Below are positions 7,571 through 15,151 of a DNA stretch of 64,000 nt, one piece after another (positions within the stretch are counted from its first letter, which is position 1; the number at the start of each line of letters is the position of its first letter). The stretch is from Neoroseomonas oryzicola (GTDB lineage Bacteria > Pseudomonadota > Alphaproteobacteria > Acetobacterales > Acetobacteraceae), in contig NZ_JAAVUP010000001.1 of the NCBI RefSeq assembly GCF_012163135.1, positions 930,001-994,000 of the forward strand, given 5' to 3'. The notes under the pieces were generated by a model. It ran no database searches. It was not told the DNA's origin and saw nothing but the letters and a program-made list of their open reading frames with translations. The position numbers and the translations under genes are program-made.

Positions 7571-9157
7571 TCAGGGCGGCACGGCGATGTAGCGCGTCGC
7601 CTCGGGCGGCTCCTCGCCCTGGTGGAAGGCGGCGGCGCGGGCCAGCGCCGCGCGGTCGGCGGCGTCCAGCCGCCCGGCCTCGCGCAGGTGCTCGGTCCAG
7701 GATTCGACGGCCCAGATCTCGACCCACCGCTCGGGGTGGGCGACGTCCTCCATCAGCCGCCAGGCGACCGCGCCGCTGCGCAGGCGCACGCGCCGTGCCT
7801 CCCGCATCGCGGCGAGGAAGGCCTCGCGGTCCTTGGGGTCGACGCTGTAGCGCACCTGCTCGACCACGCGGCCGCTGTTCTCGGCGAGGACGCTGCGCAG
7901 TTCGGCCGCCGGAGCCTCGGGTCGGGGCAGCGGGACCGAGGGGGCCTCCGGCGCCGGCGCGGCATCGAGCCGCCAGCCGCGGACCGCCAGCGCCGAGGCG
8001 GCCGCCGCCGCGGCGGCGAACAGCAGGGCCGGCCCGACGCCGAGATGGCTGCCCGCCGTGCCCCACAGCACCGCGCCGAGCGTCATCGCCCCGAAGAAGC
8101 ACAGCTGGTAGATGCCGATCGCCCGCGCCCGCACCCAGGCCGGGGTCGCGAACTGCGCCGCGGCCTGCAGCGTGCTCGCCGCGGCGAGCCAGCCGGCGCC
8201 GAACATCAGCATCGAGATGCCCGCCGGCAGCCAGTGTCCCGACACGCCCAGCAGCGCGAGCGCGGCCGCCGAGACCATCGAGAAGGCCGTGACCATCCCG
8301 CCGCGCGTCGGCAGGCGGATCCGCAGCGCCGGCAGGGCGAAGCCGGTCGCCACCGCGCCCACGCCCATCAGGCCGAGCATCATGCCGTAGGCCTCCGGCC
8401 CCAGGCCGAGGCGCTGGCGCACCACCAGCGGCAGCATCCCCCACACCGCCGCGGTGAAGAAGAAGAACACGCAGGCGCGCAGGATGGTCGCGCGCATCGC
8501 GGGGCTGGCGAAGACGAAGCGCACGCCCGCGCGCATGGCGCCGAGGAAGTGCTCCGGCGGCAGCGGGTTCTCGGGCTTCGCCCGTTTCCAGAACAGCAGC
8601 GAGAGCAGCAGCGTGAGGAAGCAGACCGCGTTCAGCGCGAAGGCCGCCTCGGTGCCAGCCAGCGCGATGGCGAAGCCGCCGATCGCCGGGCCCACGGCGC
8701 GGGAGAGGTTGAAGCCGATGCCGTTCAGCGCGATCGCCTGCACCAGGTCCTCGCGCGGGACCAGTTCGGGCGTCGTCGCGGCCCAGGCCGGGAAGTTCAG
8801 CGCATTGCCGGTGCCGATGCAGAAGGTGAAGAACAGCAGCGTCCAGGGCCCGACCACGCCCGCCCAGGTCAGCAGCGCGAGCATGCTCGCCACGGAGAAC
8901 ACCCAGGCCTGCGCGCCGATCAGGTAGATCCGGCGATCGATGATGTCGGCCGCGGCACCCGCCGGCAGCGCCAGCAGGAAGACCGGCAGCATCGAGGCCG
9001 CCTGCACCGCGCTGACCATGGCCGGCGAGGGATCGAGCGAGGTCATCATCCACCCCGCCCCCGTGTTCTGGACCCACAGGCCGATATTGGCGGCGAGGTT
9101 CGCCCACCACAGGAGGCGGAAGGCGGGATGGCGGAGCGGCGCGAAAGCGGCGGGCAT
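7571..9157 (-). CDS. MFS exporter (EntS-like) with C-terminal ABM-like domain
   Basis: A 528-residue major facilitator protein with about 12 hydrophobic segments between residues 1 and 400. The opening 'LRHPAFRLLWWANLAANIG' and 'TGAGWMMTSLDPSPAMVSAV' match the MFS_3/enterobactin-exporter-like group. A Pro/Ala-rich linker of about 25 residues then leads to a soluble domain of about 105 residues ('VEQVRYSVDPKDREAFLAAM' to the 'RYIAVPP' end). It resembles an antibiotic-biosynthesis-monooxygenase/ferredoxin-like fold, an architecture I recognise from other members of this group. The frame is open to 9448, but that would overlap the neighbour; ATG 9157 begins exactly where the family homology starts. 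The substrate is unknown. Confidence 0.85.
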   Translation of the reverse strand: MPAAFAPLRHPAFRLLWWANLAANIGLWVQNTGAGWMMTSLDPSPAMVSAVQAASMLPVFLLALPAGAAADIIDRRIYLIGAQAWVFSVASMLALLTWAGVVGPWTLLFFTFCIGTGNALNFPAWAATTPELVPREDLVQAIALNGIGFNLSRAVGPAIGGFAIALAGTEAAFALNAVCFLTLLLSLLFWKRAKPENPLPPEHFLGAMRAGVRFVFASPAMRATILRACVFFFFTAAVWGMLPLVVRQRLGLGPEAYGMMLGLMGVGAVATGFALPALRIRLPTRGGMVTAFSMVSAAALALLGVSGHWLPAGISMLMFGAGWLAAASTLQAAAQFATPAWVRARAIGIYQLCFFGAMTLGAVLWGTAGSHLGVGPALLFAAAAAAASALAVRGWRLDAAPAPEAPSVPLPRPEAPAAELRSVLAENSGRVVEQVRYSVDPKDREAFLAAMREARRVRLRSGAVAWRLMEDVAHPERWVEIWAVESWTEHLREAGRLDAADRAALARAAAFHQGEEPPEATRYIAVPP

Positions 9158-9207
9158 GGGTTCCAACTGCCAGAGGCGGGGCACATGGGGGAAGCAAAGA
9201 ACGCGCC

Positions 9208-10095
9208 TCAGCCCGGCGGCGCGCGCACGCCTCCGTTCCTGGCATGCAGCACGAAGACCAGGGCATAGGAGATGATCATCAGCAGGAACCAGGCGCCGAG
9301 CTTCGTCAGCGGCACCGGCGACCAGCCGCCGCGCTGGTGCGGATACAGCCAGGCGCCGGCGAAGGTGCCGAGGTTCTCGGCGATCCAGATGAACAGCGCG
9401 ACGAGCAGGAAGCCCAGCAGCAGCGGCATCCAGCGCCAGCGCCGCCACGGCCGGAACCAGATGCGGCAGCGCCCGAACATCAGCCCCGTCGCGGCGAACA
9501 GCAGCCAGCGCGCATCCCAGGCGAAGTGGTGGGCGAAGAAGTTGGCGTAGATCGCGGCCCCCAGCGCCAGAACCGCCCAGGCCGGCGGATGATGCGTGAA
9601 GCGGAAGTCGAACAGCCGCCAGGCCCGCGCGATGTAGGACCCGACCGCGGCATACATGAAGCCGGTGAAGAGCGGCACGCCGCCGATGCGGATGAAGGAT
9701 GGCTCAGGGTAGGTCCAGGAGCCCTGCGCGGTCTTGAACACCTCCATCGCCGTGCCGACGAGGTGGAAGACCAGGATGACCTTCGCTTCCTCCCAGGTCT
9801 CCATCCGCGTCGCAAGCAGCGCGCCCTGGATGGCGAGGCAGGCGAGCAGGAGGAAGTCGTAGCGCGGCAGCCAGGCGCCGCGCGGATAGAACAGGTGCGT
9901 CGCCACCAGCAGCGCCAGTAGCAGCCCGCCGAACAGGCAGGCCCAGCCCTGCTTCACGCCGAAGCGGAGGAACTCGTAGCAGCCTGCCGCCGCCGGCCCG
10001 GCCAGGATGGCGCGCGCGCCAAGCCGCCGTTCCGCCGCCACGAAGCGCGCGAGCAAGGGCCAGTCGCGCGCGGCGCTGTCATCGGGGCGGGTCAT
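9208..10095 (-). CDS. DUF817 family integral membrane protein
   Basis: A 295-residue membrane protein with about eight hydrophobic helices. 'YEFLRFGVKQGWACLFGGLL', 'MEVFKTAQGSWTYPEPSF' and 'PLFTGFMYAAVGSYIARAWR' are characteristic of the DUF817 (YoaT-like) family. The conserved Trp/Tyr/Pro and Phe/His-rich loops (FFAHHFAWDARW, 'GAWLYPHQRGGW') are present. The biochemical role of the family is unknown. It lies 50 bp upstream of the MFS exporter on the same strand, so the two may be cotranscribed. ATG 10095 is the first start in frame. Confidence 0.85.
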   Translation of the reverse strand: MTRPDDSAARDWPLLARFVAAERRLGARAILAGPAAAGCYEFLRFGVKQGWACLFGGLLLALLVATHLFYPRGAWLPRYDFLLLACLAIQGALLATRMETWEEAKVILVFHLVGTAMEVFKTAQGSWTYPEPSFIRIGGVPLFTGFMYAAVGSYIARAWRLFDFRFTHHPPAWAVLALGAAIYANFFAHHFAWDARWLLFAATGLMFGRCRIWFRPWRRWRWMPLLLGFLLVALFIWIAENLGTFAGAWLYPHQRGGWSPVPLTKLGAWFLLMIISYALVFVLHARNGGVRAPPG

Positions 10096-10146
10096 GCAGG
10101 CGCCGAGCGTCGGGGCGCGTCGTGGCGGAAAGACGGCCTGCCCGCG

Positions 10147-10536
10147 TCAGTCCAGCGTCGTCGCGGGTCCCTTCGGCCGGGCCGTCTGGTTCCACAGGGT
10201 GCGGATCTTCTCGCTGACGCCGATCGGATCGGCGATGCCGCGCAGCACGTGCGTCTCCTCCGAACGGCCTTCCATCGACTTGATGACGATGTCGCCGATG
10301 CCGGTCAGCCGGTGCCAGATGCTCTGCTTCACCACCACGTCGCGGATGCGGAAGATCTCGATGTCGTCGCGCACTTTGGTCCAGAAGCCGGAGGTGACGG
10401 TGATGCGCTCATTCGTGACCGTGACGCGCTGCCGCCCCAGGAAGGGCAGGCCGAGCATCAGCACGGACAGGACGAGCCAGAGCGGCCCATAGGAGCGCCG
10501 CGTCTCGCGCGCCTCCAGGATGACGGTCTCGGTCAT
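10147..10536 (-). CDS. Bacterial PH-domain (bPH2/YdbT-like) membrane protein
   Basis: A 129-residue protein: a short N-terminal lead, one or two membrane segments near residues 17-33 ('GPLWLVLSVLMLGLPFLG'), then a bacterial pleckstrin-homology fold. The fold shows 'VTVTNERITVTSGFW', 'DDIEIFRIRDVVVKQSIWHR' and 'GIGDIVIKSMEGRSEETHVL', the repeat of strands seen in the bPH_2/DUF304 family. The family's function is not settled; membrane or ligand binding is assumed. The frame extends upstream to 11658 antisense to another gene, but the GAGGA box before the ATG at 10536 and the family length mark the true start. Confidence 0.8.
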   Translation of the reverse strand: MTETVILEARETRRSYGPLWLVLSVLMLGLPFLGRQRVTVTNERITVTSGFWTKVRDDIEIFRIRDVVVKQSIWHRLTGIGDIVIKSMEGRSEETHVLRGIADPIGVSEKIRTLWNQTARPKGPATTLD

Positions 10537-10655
10537 GCGGTGTTCCTCGTAACGGCCACGGAATACGGGCGGGCGCGGCGTCGGGCAACGGGGAAGGGCC
10601 TGCGGCCGCGGCGGGCGCAGCGGAAAGCGGGACCTCCCGGACATGCGTCGTATGG

Positions 10656-10711
10656 AAGAAAAATCTTTCTTTCGTGCGGCTATTGTGCCGGTTTCGAGAA
10701 AATACTTTCTC
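10656..10711. promoter_or_regulatory. Twin palindromes 40 bp apart in an AT-rich divergent promoter region
   Basis: Two near-identical 16-bp palindromes, AAGAAAAATCTTTCTT at 10656-10671 and GAGAAAATACTTTCTC at 10696-10711, sit in the only AT-rich patch of the gap between the divergent PH-domain and ATP-grasp genes. Both fit RAGAAA-N4-TTTCTY, and their centres are exactly 40 bp apart, about four helical turns. This is what paired operators for a dimeric or tetrameric regulator look like. I do not recognise the consensus as belonging to a named family, so the regulator is unassigned. Confidence 0.55.
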
Positions 10712-10743
10712 TCGTGGACCGCAACGCCAACGGGACGCCCGCC

Positions 10744-11697
10744 ATGCCGAAGGTCCATGTCATCCACGAGAACGACGCCTGGCTCGCCCCGTTGCGCGCC
10801 TCCTTCGCGCGGCTCGGCGCGCCGCTCGAGGAATGGTTCCTCGACCGCGGCATCCTCGACCTGACGCGCCCGCCGCCCGAGGGCGTCTTCTACAACCGCA
10901 TGTCCGCCTCCTCGCACACGCGCGGGCATCACTACGCGCCGGAATACGCGGCCGCCGTCGTCGAATGGCTCGAGCGCCACGGCCGCACCGTGGTGAACGG
11001 CCGTCGCGCGCTGCAGCTGGAAGTCTCGAAGGTCGCGCAATACGAAGCGCTCGCCGCCTGGGGCATCCCGACGCCGGCGACGCTGGCCGTGGTTGGCGAG
11101 GAGCACATCCGCGAGGCCGCCGCGCGCATCGGCTTCCCGCTGATCCTGAAGCACAACCGCGCCGGCAAGGGCCTCGGCGTGCAGCTGGTGCGGAGCACCC
11201 CCGCGCTCGAGGAAGCCATCGCCCGAATCGCCGCGAGCGAAGATCCCTACGCCCTGCCCCGCGACGGCATCTGGCTGGTGCAGCGCTACGTCGCGGCCCC
11301 CGAGCCCTTCATCACGCGGGCCGAATTCATCGGCGGGAAGTTCCTCTACGCCGTGCGCGTCGACACCTCGGAAGGCTTCGAGCTCTGCCCGGCGGATGCC
11401 TGCGCCATCCCCGAGGGCGCCGCCTGCCCCGCCATCGCGCCGGGCGAGAAGTTTCGCATCGTCGACGGCTTCTTCCATCCGCTGATCCCGCGCATGGAAG
11501 CCTTCCTCACCGCCAACGGCATCGGCGTCGGCGCCATCGAGTTCATCACCGACGCCGCCGGCGAGACCTTCGCCTACGACGTCAACACCAACACCAACTA
11601 CAACGCCGAGGCCGAGCGCCGCGCCGGCGTCTCGGCGACGGATGCGCTGGCGCGCCATCTCCTCGCGCTGCTGCCGCGCGCGGCGAAGGCGGCGTGA
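10744..11697 (+). CDS. ATP-grasp (RimK-like) ligase family protein
   Basis: A 317-residue protein with the ATP-grasp fold. Residues 100-140 hold the glycine-rich nucleotide loop ('GFPLILKHNRAGKGLGVQLV'), and near 170-190 comes 'DGIWLVQRYVAAPEPFITRA'. The metal-binding end reads 'VGAIEFITDAAGETFAYDVN' with 'TNTNYNAE', equivalent to the D/E-x-N magnesium ligands. RimK-like ligases join a carboxylate to an amino group or small molecule; the substrates here are unknown. ATG 10744 begins 'MPKVHVIHENDAW', which resembles the N-terminus of this subgroup; the open frame upstream from 10249 is antisense to the PH-domain gene. The stop overlaps the GTG of the next gene by 4 nt, so the two are translationally coupled. 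Confidence 0.8.
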   Translation: MPKVHVIHENDAWLAPLRASFARLGAPLEEWFLDRGILDLTRPPPEGVFYNRMSASSHTRGHHYAPEYAAAVVEWLERHGRTVVNGRRALQLEVSKVAQYEALAAWGIPTPATLAVVGEEHIREAAARIGFPLILKHNRAGKGLGVQLVRSTPALEEAIARIAASEDPYALPRDGIWLVQRYVAAPEPFITRAEFIGGKFLYAVRVDTSEGFELCPADACAIPEGAACPAIAPGEKFRIVDGFFHPLIPRMEAFLTANGIGVGAIEFITDAAGETFAYDVNTNTNYNAEAERRAGVSATDALARHLLALLPRAAKAA

Positions 11698-12656
11698 GGG
11701 TGCGCCGCCTCCTCCTTGCCGCGCTTGCCGCGATTGCCCTGGCCGGTCCCGCGCTGGCCGAGGAGCCCGCCCGCCCGATCCGCTGGCTGGTCGGTCTGCC
11801 GGCCGGCAGCGGTCCGGACCTGCTGACGCGCCTGCTCGCCGAACGGCTTGCGCCGCGGCTCGGCCGGCCGATCGTGGTCGAGAACCGCCCCGGCGCGGCG
11901 GGCAACATCGCCGCGGCGGCGCTCGCCCGCGCGCCGGCGGACGGGTCGACGCTCGGCACGCTGCTCGCCGCGACGGTGGCGATCAACCGCCACCTCTATC
12001 GCGACCTCGGCTTCGATCCGGCCCGCGACTTCACGCCGATCAGCCACTTCGCCTCCTTCCCCGGCGTGCTGCTGGTGAACCCCTCGGTGCCGGTCGAGAC
12101 GCTCGCGGAATTCGCCGCCTGGGCGCGGGCGCAGCCGCAGGCGCCGCTCTGCGCGACGGGTGGCGCGGGCGTTGTGCCGCATCTCGCGCTTGCCTGGCTG
12201 ATGCGGGAGATCGGCGCGCGTTGCGAGTTCGTCCATTACCGCGGCAGCCCCGAGGCGCAGCGGGACCTCATCGCCGGGCGCGTCGGCGTGCTGATGGACG
12301 GGCTGCCGACCTCCCTGCCCGGCCTGGCCGCGGGCCGGTCGCGCGGCGTCGCCGTCACCTCGCTGCAGCCGAGCGCGCTCGCGCCCGACGTGCCGGCCAT
12401 CGCCGCGAGCCTGCCGGGTTTCGAGGCACTGTCCTGGATCGCCGTCGGCGCCCCGGCGGGCTTGCCGGAACCCCTCGCCGCGCAGATCGAGGCGGCGGTC
12501 GCCCAGGCCATGCAGGATCCCGCGCTGCTGGAGCGCTTCCGCGCCCTCGGCGTCGAGCCGGCTGCCTCGGGCCGCGCCGCGCTCGCGGCCCGCATCGCGG
12601 CCGAGGATGCGCGCTGGGGGGCGGTCGTGCGGGATGTCGGGATCACCCTCGACTAG
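11694..12656 (+). CDS. Bug-family tripartite tricarboxylate transporter receptor
   Basis: A 320-residue periplasmic solute-binding protein. It starts at a GTG overlapping the upstream stop (GTGA) and has a clear Sec signal peptide ending near 'LALAGPALAEEPARP'. The mature protein has Bug/TctC features: 'IRWLVGLPAGSGPDLLTRLL', 'PIVVENRPGAAGNIAAAALA', 'DGSTLGTLLAAT' and 'LYRDLGFDPARDFTPIS'. These receptors bind carboxylates such as citrate or small aromatic acids for a TctAB membrane complex. No tctA or tctB is nearby, so it is an orphan receptor, as is very common in betaproteobacteria and Roseomonas. Coupling to an ATP-grasp gene is unusual. Confidence 0.9.
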   Translation: MRVRRLLLAALAAIALAGPALAEEPARPIRWLVGLPAGSGPDLLTRLLAERLAPRLGRPIVVENRPGAAGNIAAAALARAPADGSTLGTLLAATVAINRHLYRDLGFDPARDFTPISHFASFPGVLLVNPSVPVETLAEFAAWARAQPQAPLCATGGAGVVPHLALAWLMREIGARCEFVHYRGSPEAQRDLIAGRVGVLMDGLPTSLPGLAAGRSRGVAVTSLQPSALAPDVPAIAASLPGFEALSWIAVGAPAGLPEPLAAQIEAAVAQAMQDPALLERFRALGVEPAASGRAALAARIAAEDARWGAVVRDVGITLD

Positions 12657-12730
12657 GACCGTCGCCAGGAACGGATACGTTTCCCCGCTGCGGCCCCAAA
12701 AGGTCCGTGATAGGAACGATACTCCTGAAG

Positions 12731-12755
12731 CCGGGCGCAAGACCTTCGCGCCCGG
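12731..12755 (+). promoter_or_regulatory. Leader hairpin before the DUF1254 gene
   Basis: CCGGGCGC at 12731-12738 pairs perfectly with GCGCCCGG at 12748-12755 across a 9-nt loop. It ends about 12 nt before the GAGGTG ribosome binding site of the next gene. It could terminate the ATP-grasp/Bug transcript or shape the leader of the DUF1254 mRNA. There is no T-run. Confidence 0.4.
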
Positions 12756-12779
12756 CCGATCCGTGCCGAGGTGCATTCC

Positions 12780-14201
12780 ATGAAGAAGCGTGACCTGTTC
12801 CGTGCGTCGGCCCTGGCCGGCGCGGCCCTGACCCTGCCGCGCCTCGCCATCGCACAGGCCAACCGGCCCGGCATCATCGGTGCCTTCGAGTCCGCCGAGG
12901 CCGCGCTGATCTTCGGCCTGCCGATCGTGATGAACTACACGGTGATGTACGAGTTCTCGATCGACCGGAACAACTCGCAGTACAAGGCGCCGTTCAACAC
13001 CATGTGGAACGACGCGCAGGTCTTTACCTGGCGCGACACCGCCATCCCGACGCCAAACAGCGACACGCCCTATTCGATGTCCTGGCTCGACCTACGCGCC
13101 GAGCCCGTGGTGATCACCGTCCCCGATGTGCCGGCCGGCCGCTATTTCTCGGTGATGGTCTGCGACGGCAACACCTACAACGTGGGCTACATCGGCAGCC
13201 GCGCCACCGGCCAGGCCGGCGGGTCCTGGATGGTCGCCGCCCCGGGCTGGCAGGGTGCGACGCCCCCGGGCATCAAGGGCGTGATCCGGTCCACTACGCA
13301 GTTCGCCTTCGCGATCTTCCGCACGCAGCTCTTCGCGCCCGACGACATGCCGAACGTCGTCGCCGTGCAACGCGGCTACAAGACCGAGCCGCTCTCGACC
13401 TTCCTGCGCCAGCCCGCCCCCTCGGCGGCCCCCGAGATCCGTTGGCCGCGCGTGAATGCGGAACTCGCGAAGCGCCATTTCTTCGACTACCTGGCTTTCG
13501 CGCTGCAGTTCAACGCGCCGCAGGCGAACGAGGCCGCGATCCGCGCGCAGCTCGCCGCCATCGGGATCGACGGGCGCGGCACGCCGATGCCGCAATCCTT
13601 CCTCGACCGGCTGGAGCTGATGGCCGGCGCCATCGAGGGCGAGCGCAAGGTCGAGGCCGCGGTCGCCGCGGCCGGCGTCAAGATGAACGGCTGGAACGTC
13701 ACGCCGATCCCCGGTTCGCCGGAGGCCTACAACGGCGGCTGGATGCTGCGCGCGGTGGCCGCCAAGGCCGGCATCTACGGCAACTCCACGGAGGAAGCGA
13801 CCTACCCCTTCACGCGCACCACCGCGACGGGCGAGACGCTGGACGGCAGCAAAGGCCGCTACACCCTGACCTTCGGGCCGGGCCAACTGCCGCCGGTGAA
13901 CGCCTTCTGGTCGGTGACGATGTATCATGGCGGCAACCAGCTGCTCGTGCAGAACCCGATCGACCGCTACCTCATCAACACGCCCATGCTGGGCGGCATG
14001 AAGCGCAACGCGGATGGCGGGGTGACCATCCACATCCAGAAGGACGACCCGGGCGCCGATCTCCGGGCGAACTGGCTGCCGGCGCCGGACGGGCCGATCT
14101 ACCTGGTCATGCGGCTCTACTGGCCGAAGACCGAGGCGCCGTCCCTGCTGCCGATCGGCCGCGGCCAGTGGCAGCCGCCGGGGATCGTGCGCGCGGGCTG
14201 A
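12780..14201 (+). CDS. DUF1254/DUF1214 domain secreted protein
   Basis: A 473-residue exported protein. It starts MKKRDLFRASALAGAALTLP and has a signal-peptide end near 'RLAIAQA'. The residues form the DUF1254 domain (about 35-190: 'GLPIVMNYTVMYEFSIDRNN', 'DAQVFTWRDTAIPTPNSDTP', 'AGRYFSVMVCDGNTYNVGY') followed by the DUF1214 domain near the C-terminus ('NAFWSVTMYHGGNQLLVQNP', 'NWLPAPDGPIYLVMRLYWPK'). The two-domain layout and length match the family. Its role is not known; some members are linked to lipid or xenobiotic metabolism. ATG 12780 is chosen over GTG 12771 because GAGGTG lies at proper spacing and the signal peptide begins there. Confidence 0.88.
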   Translation: MKKRDLFRASALAGAALTLPRLAIAQANRPGIIGAFESAEAALIFGLPIVMNYTVMYEFSIDRNNSQYKAPFNTMWNDAQVFTWRDTAIPTPNSDTPYSMSWLDLRAEPVVITVPDVPAGRYFSVMVCDGNTYNVGYIGSRATGQAGGSWMVAAPGWQGATPPGIKGVIRSTTQFAFAIFRTQLFAPDDMPNVVAVQRGYKTEPLSTFLRQPAPSAAPEIRWPRVNAELAKRHFFDYLAFALQFNAPQANEAAIRAQLAAIGIDGRGTPMPQSFLDRLELMAGAIEGERKVEAAVAAAGVKMNGWNVTPIPGSPEAYNGGWMLRAVAAKAGIYGNSTEEATYPFTRTTATGETLDGSKGRYTLTFGPGQLPPVNAFWSVTMYHGGNQLLVQNPIDRYLINTPMLGGMKRNADGGVTIHIQKDDPGADLRANWLPAPDGPIYLVMRLYWPKTEAPSLLPIGRGQWQPPGIVRAG

Positions 14202-14208
14202 CGACGCC

Positions 14209-14227
14209 GGAGGGGCATCGCCCCTCC
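14209..14227. terminator. Hairpin between convergent genes
   Basis: GGAGGGGC at 14209-14216 pairs with GCCCCTCC at 14220-14227 around the loop ATC. It sits between the stop codons of two converging genes, so it could end both transcripts. There is no long T-run, which is usual in very GC-rich genomes. Confidence 0.55.
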
Positions 14228-14232
14228 TCGCG

Positions 14233-14928
14233 TCACGCCACGAGCCAGGCGGCGAGCGCCGCGTTCGCCGCCTCGGGCGTCTCCATCGTCGGCAGGTGGC
14301 CTGCGCCGGCAAAGTGGCGCAGCCGCGCGCCCGGGATCATCGCCGCCATCTCTGCGGCGAGGTGCGGCGGCGTCAGCGCATCCTCCGCCCCCACGCCCAC
14401 CAGCGTCGGCACGGCGATGCGCGCAAGGTCGGGCCGCGAATCGACCCGGTGCATGATCGCTTCCTGCTGGCGCAGGAAGGCGTCCTTGCCGACGCGCTCG
14501 GCCATGTCCATCACCTCGGCCGCGAGCGGCCCGTCCAGGCGCGAGGGGTGGATGAGCTGCGGCAGCAGCCGCGGCGTCACCCCGCGGAACTGGCCCGATC
14601 GCGACAGCGAGATCAGGCCGCGCCGCCGGCGCTTCTGCTCCTCGGTGTCGGCGCGGGCGGAGGTGTCGAGCAGGCAGAGCCGGGTCACCCGCTCCGGTGC
14701 CTGGCGCATGATCTCGAGCGCGACGTAGCCGCCCATGGACAGCCCCGCGAGGGCGAAGTCGCCCTGCACCTCGGCCAGCGCGCGCGCGGCCATGGCCTCG
14801 ATCCGGTCATCCTGCGTGAGGTCCGCGACCACGGGCCGCGCGAGCGGCGCGAGCGCCCGCACCTGGTCGCGCCAGAGCCGCGCATCGCACAGCAGGCCAG
14901 GGAGGAGAAGAAGCGTGACGGACTGCAT
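14233..14928 (-). CDS. Alpha/beta hydrolase
   Basis: A 231-residue cytoplasmic serine hydrolase. The nucleophile elbow is GLSMGG with Ser64. The acid is probably the Asp in 'VGVGAEDALTPP', and the catalytic His lies in 'AGAGHLPTMETPEAA' near the end. The opening 'LLLLPGLLCDARLWRDQVRA' provides the oxyanion-hole HG/PG-type loop. Size and motifs fit the small MhpC/BioH-like hydrolases; an esterase, lactonase or C-C hydrolase activity cannot be separated by sequence. It converges on the DUF1254 gene and is divergent from the helicase. Confidence 0.85.
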   Translation of the reverse strand: MQSVTLLLLPGLLCDARLWRDQVRALAPLARPVVADLTQDDRIEAMAARALAEVQGDFALAGLSMGGYVALEIMRQAPERVTRLCLLDTSARADTEEQKRRRRGLISLSRSGQFRGVTPRLLPQLIHPSRLDGPLAAEVMDMAERVGKDAFLRQQEAIMHRVDSRPDLARIAVPTLVGVGAEDALTPPHLAAEMAAMIPGARLRHFAGAGHLPTMETPEAANAALAAWLVA

Positions 14929-14997
14929 GGACGGGCTCTATCCCGCCCCGGTCGGGCCGTCCATGCGTCCCGCGCGGGCCGGCCACGGCGGAAAACC

Positions 14998-15026
14998 TTG
15001 ATCTTCTGGCCGAAGCGGCGCATATC
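14998..15026 (+). promoter_or_regulatory. Possible promoter of the DEAD-box helicase gene
   Basis: TTGATC at 14998-15003, a 17-bp spacer, then CATATC at 15021-15026 give a fair sigma70-type pair in the 223-bp divergent gap. If used, the helicase mRNA would have a leader of more than 110 nt, as is common for RNA-helicase transcripts under cold control. The -10 match is weak. Confidence 0.3.
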
Positions 15027-15151
15027 CGGCGCGCTCGTGGAATGGCGGGCCGGATCGTCGGCCCCGGATTGCGCGCCCTGCCGGGGCTCGGCCACCCACC
15101 GCACCCCCAATCCGGTTGCCCGCCACGGCGGGCCCATGGAAATGAGCGACG

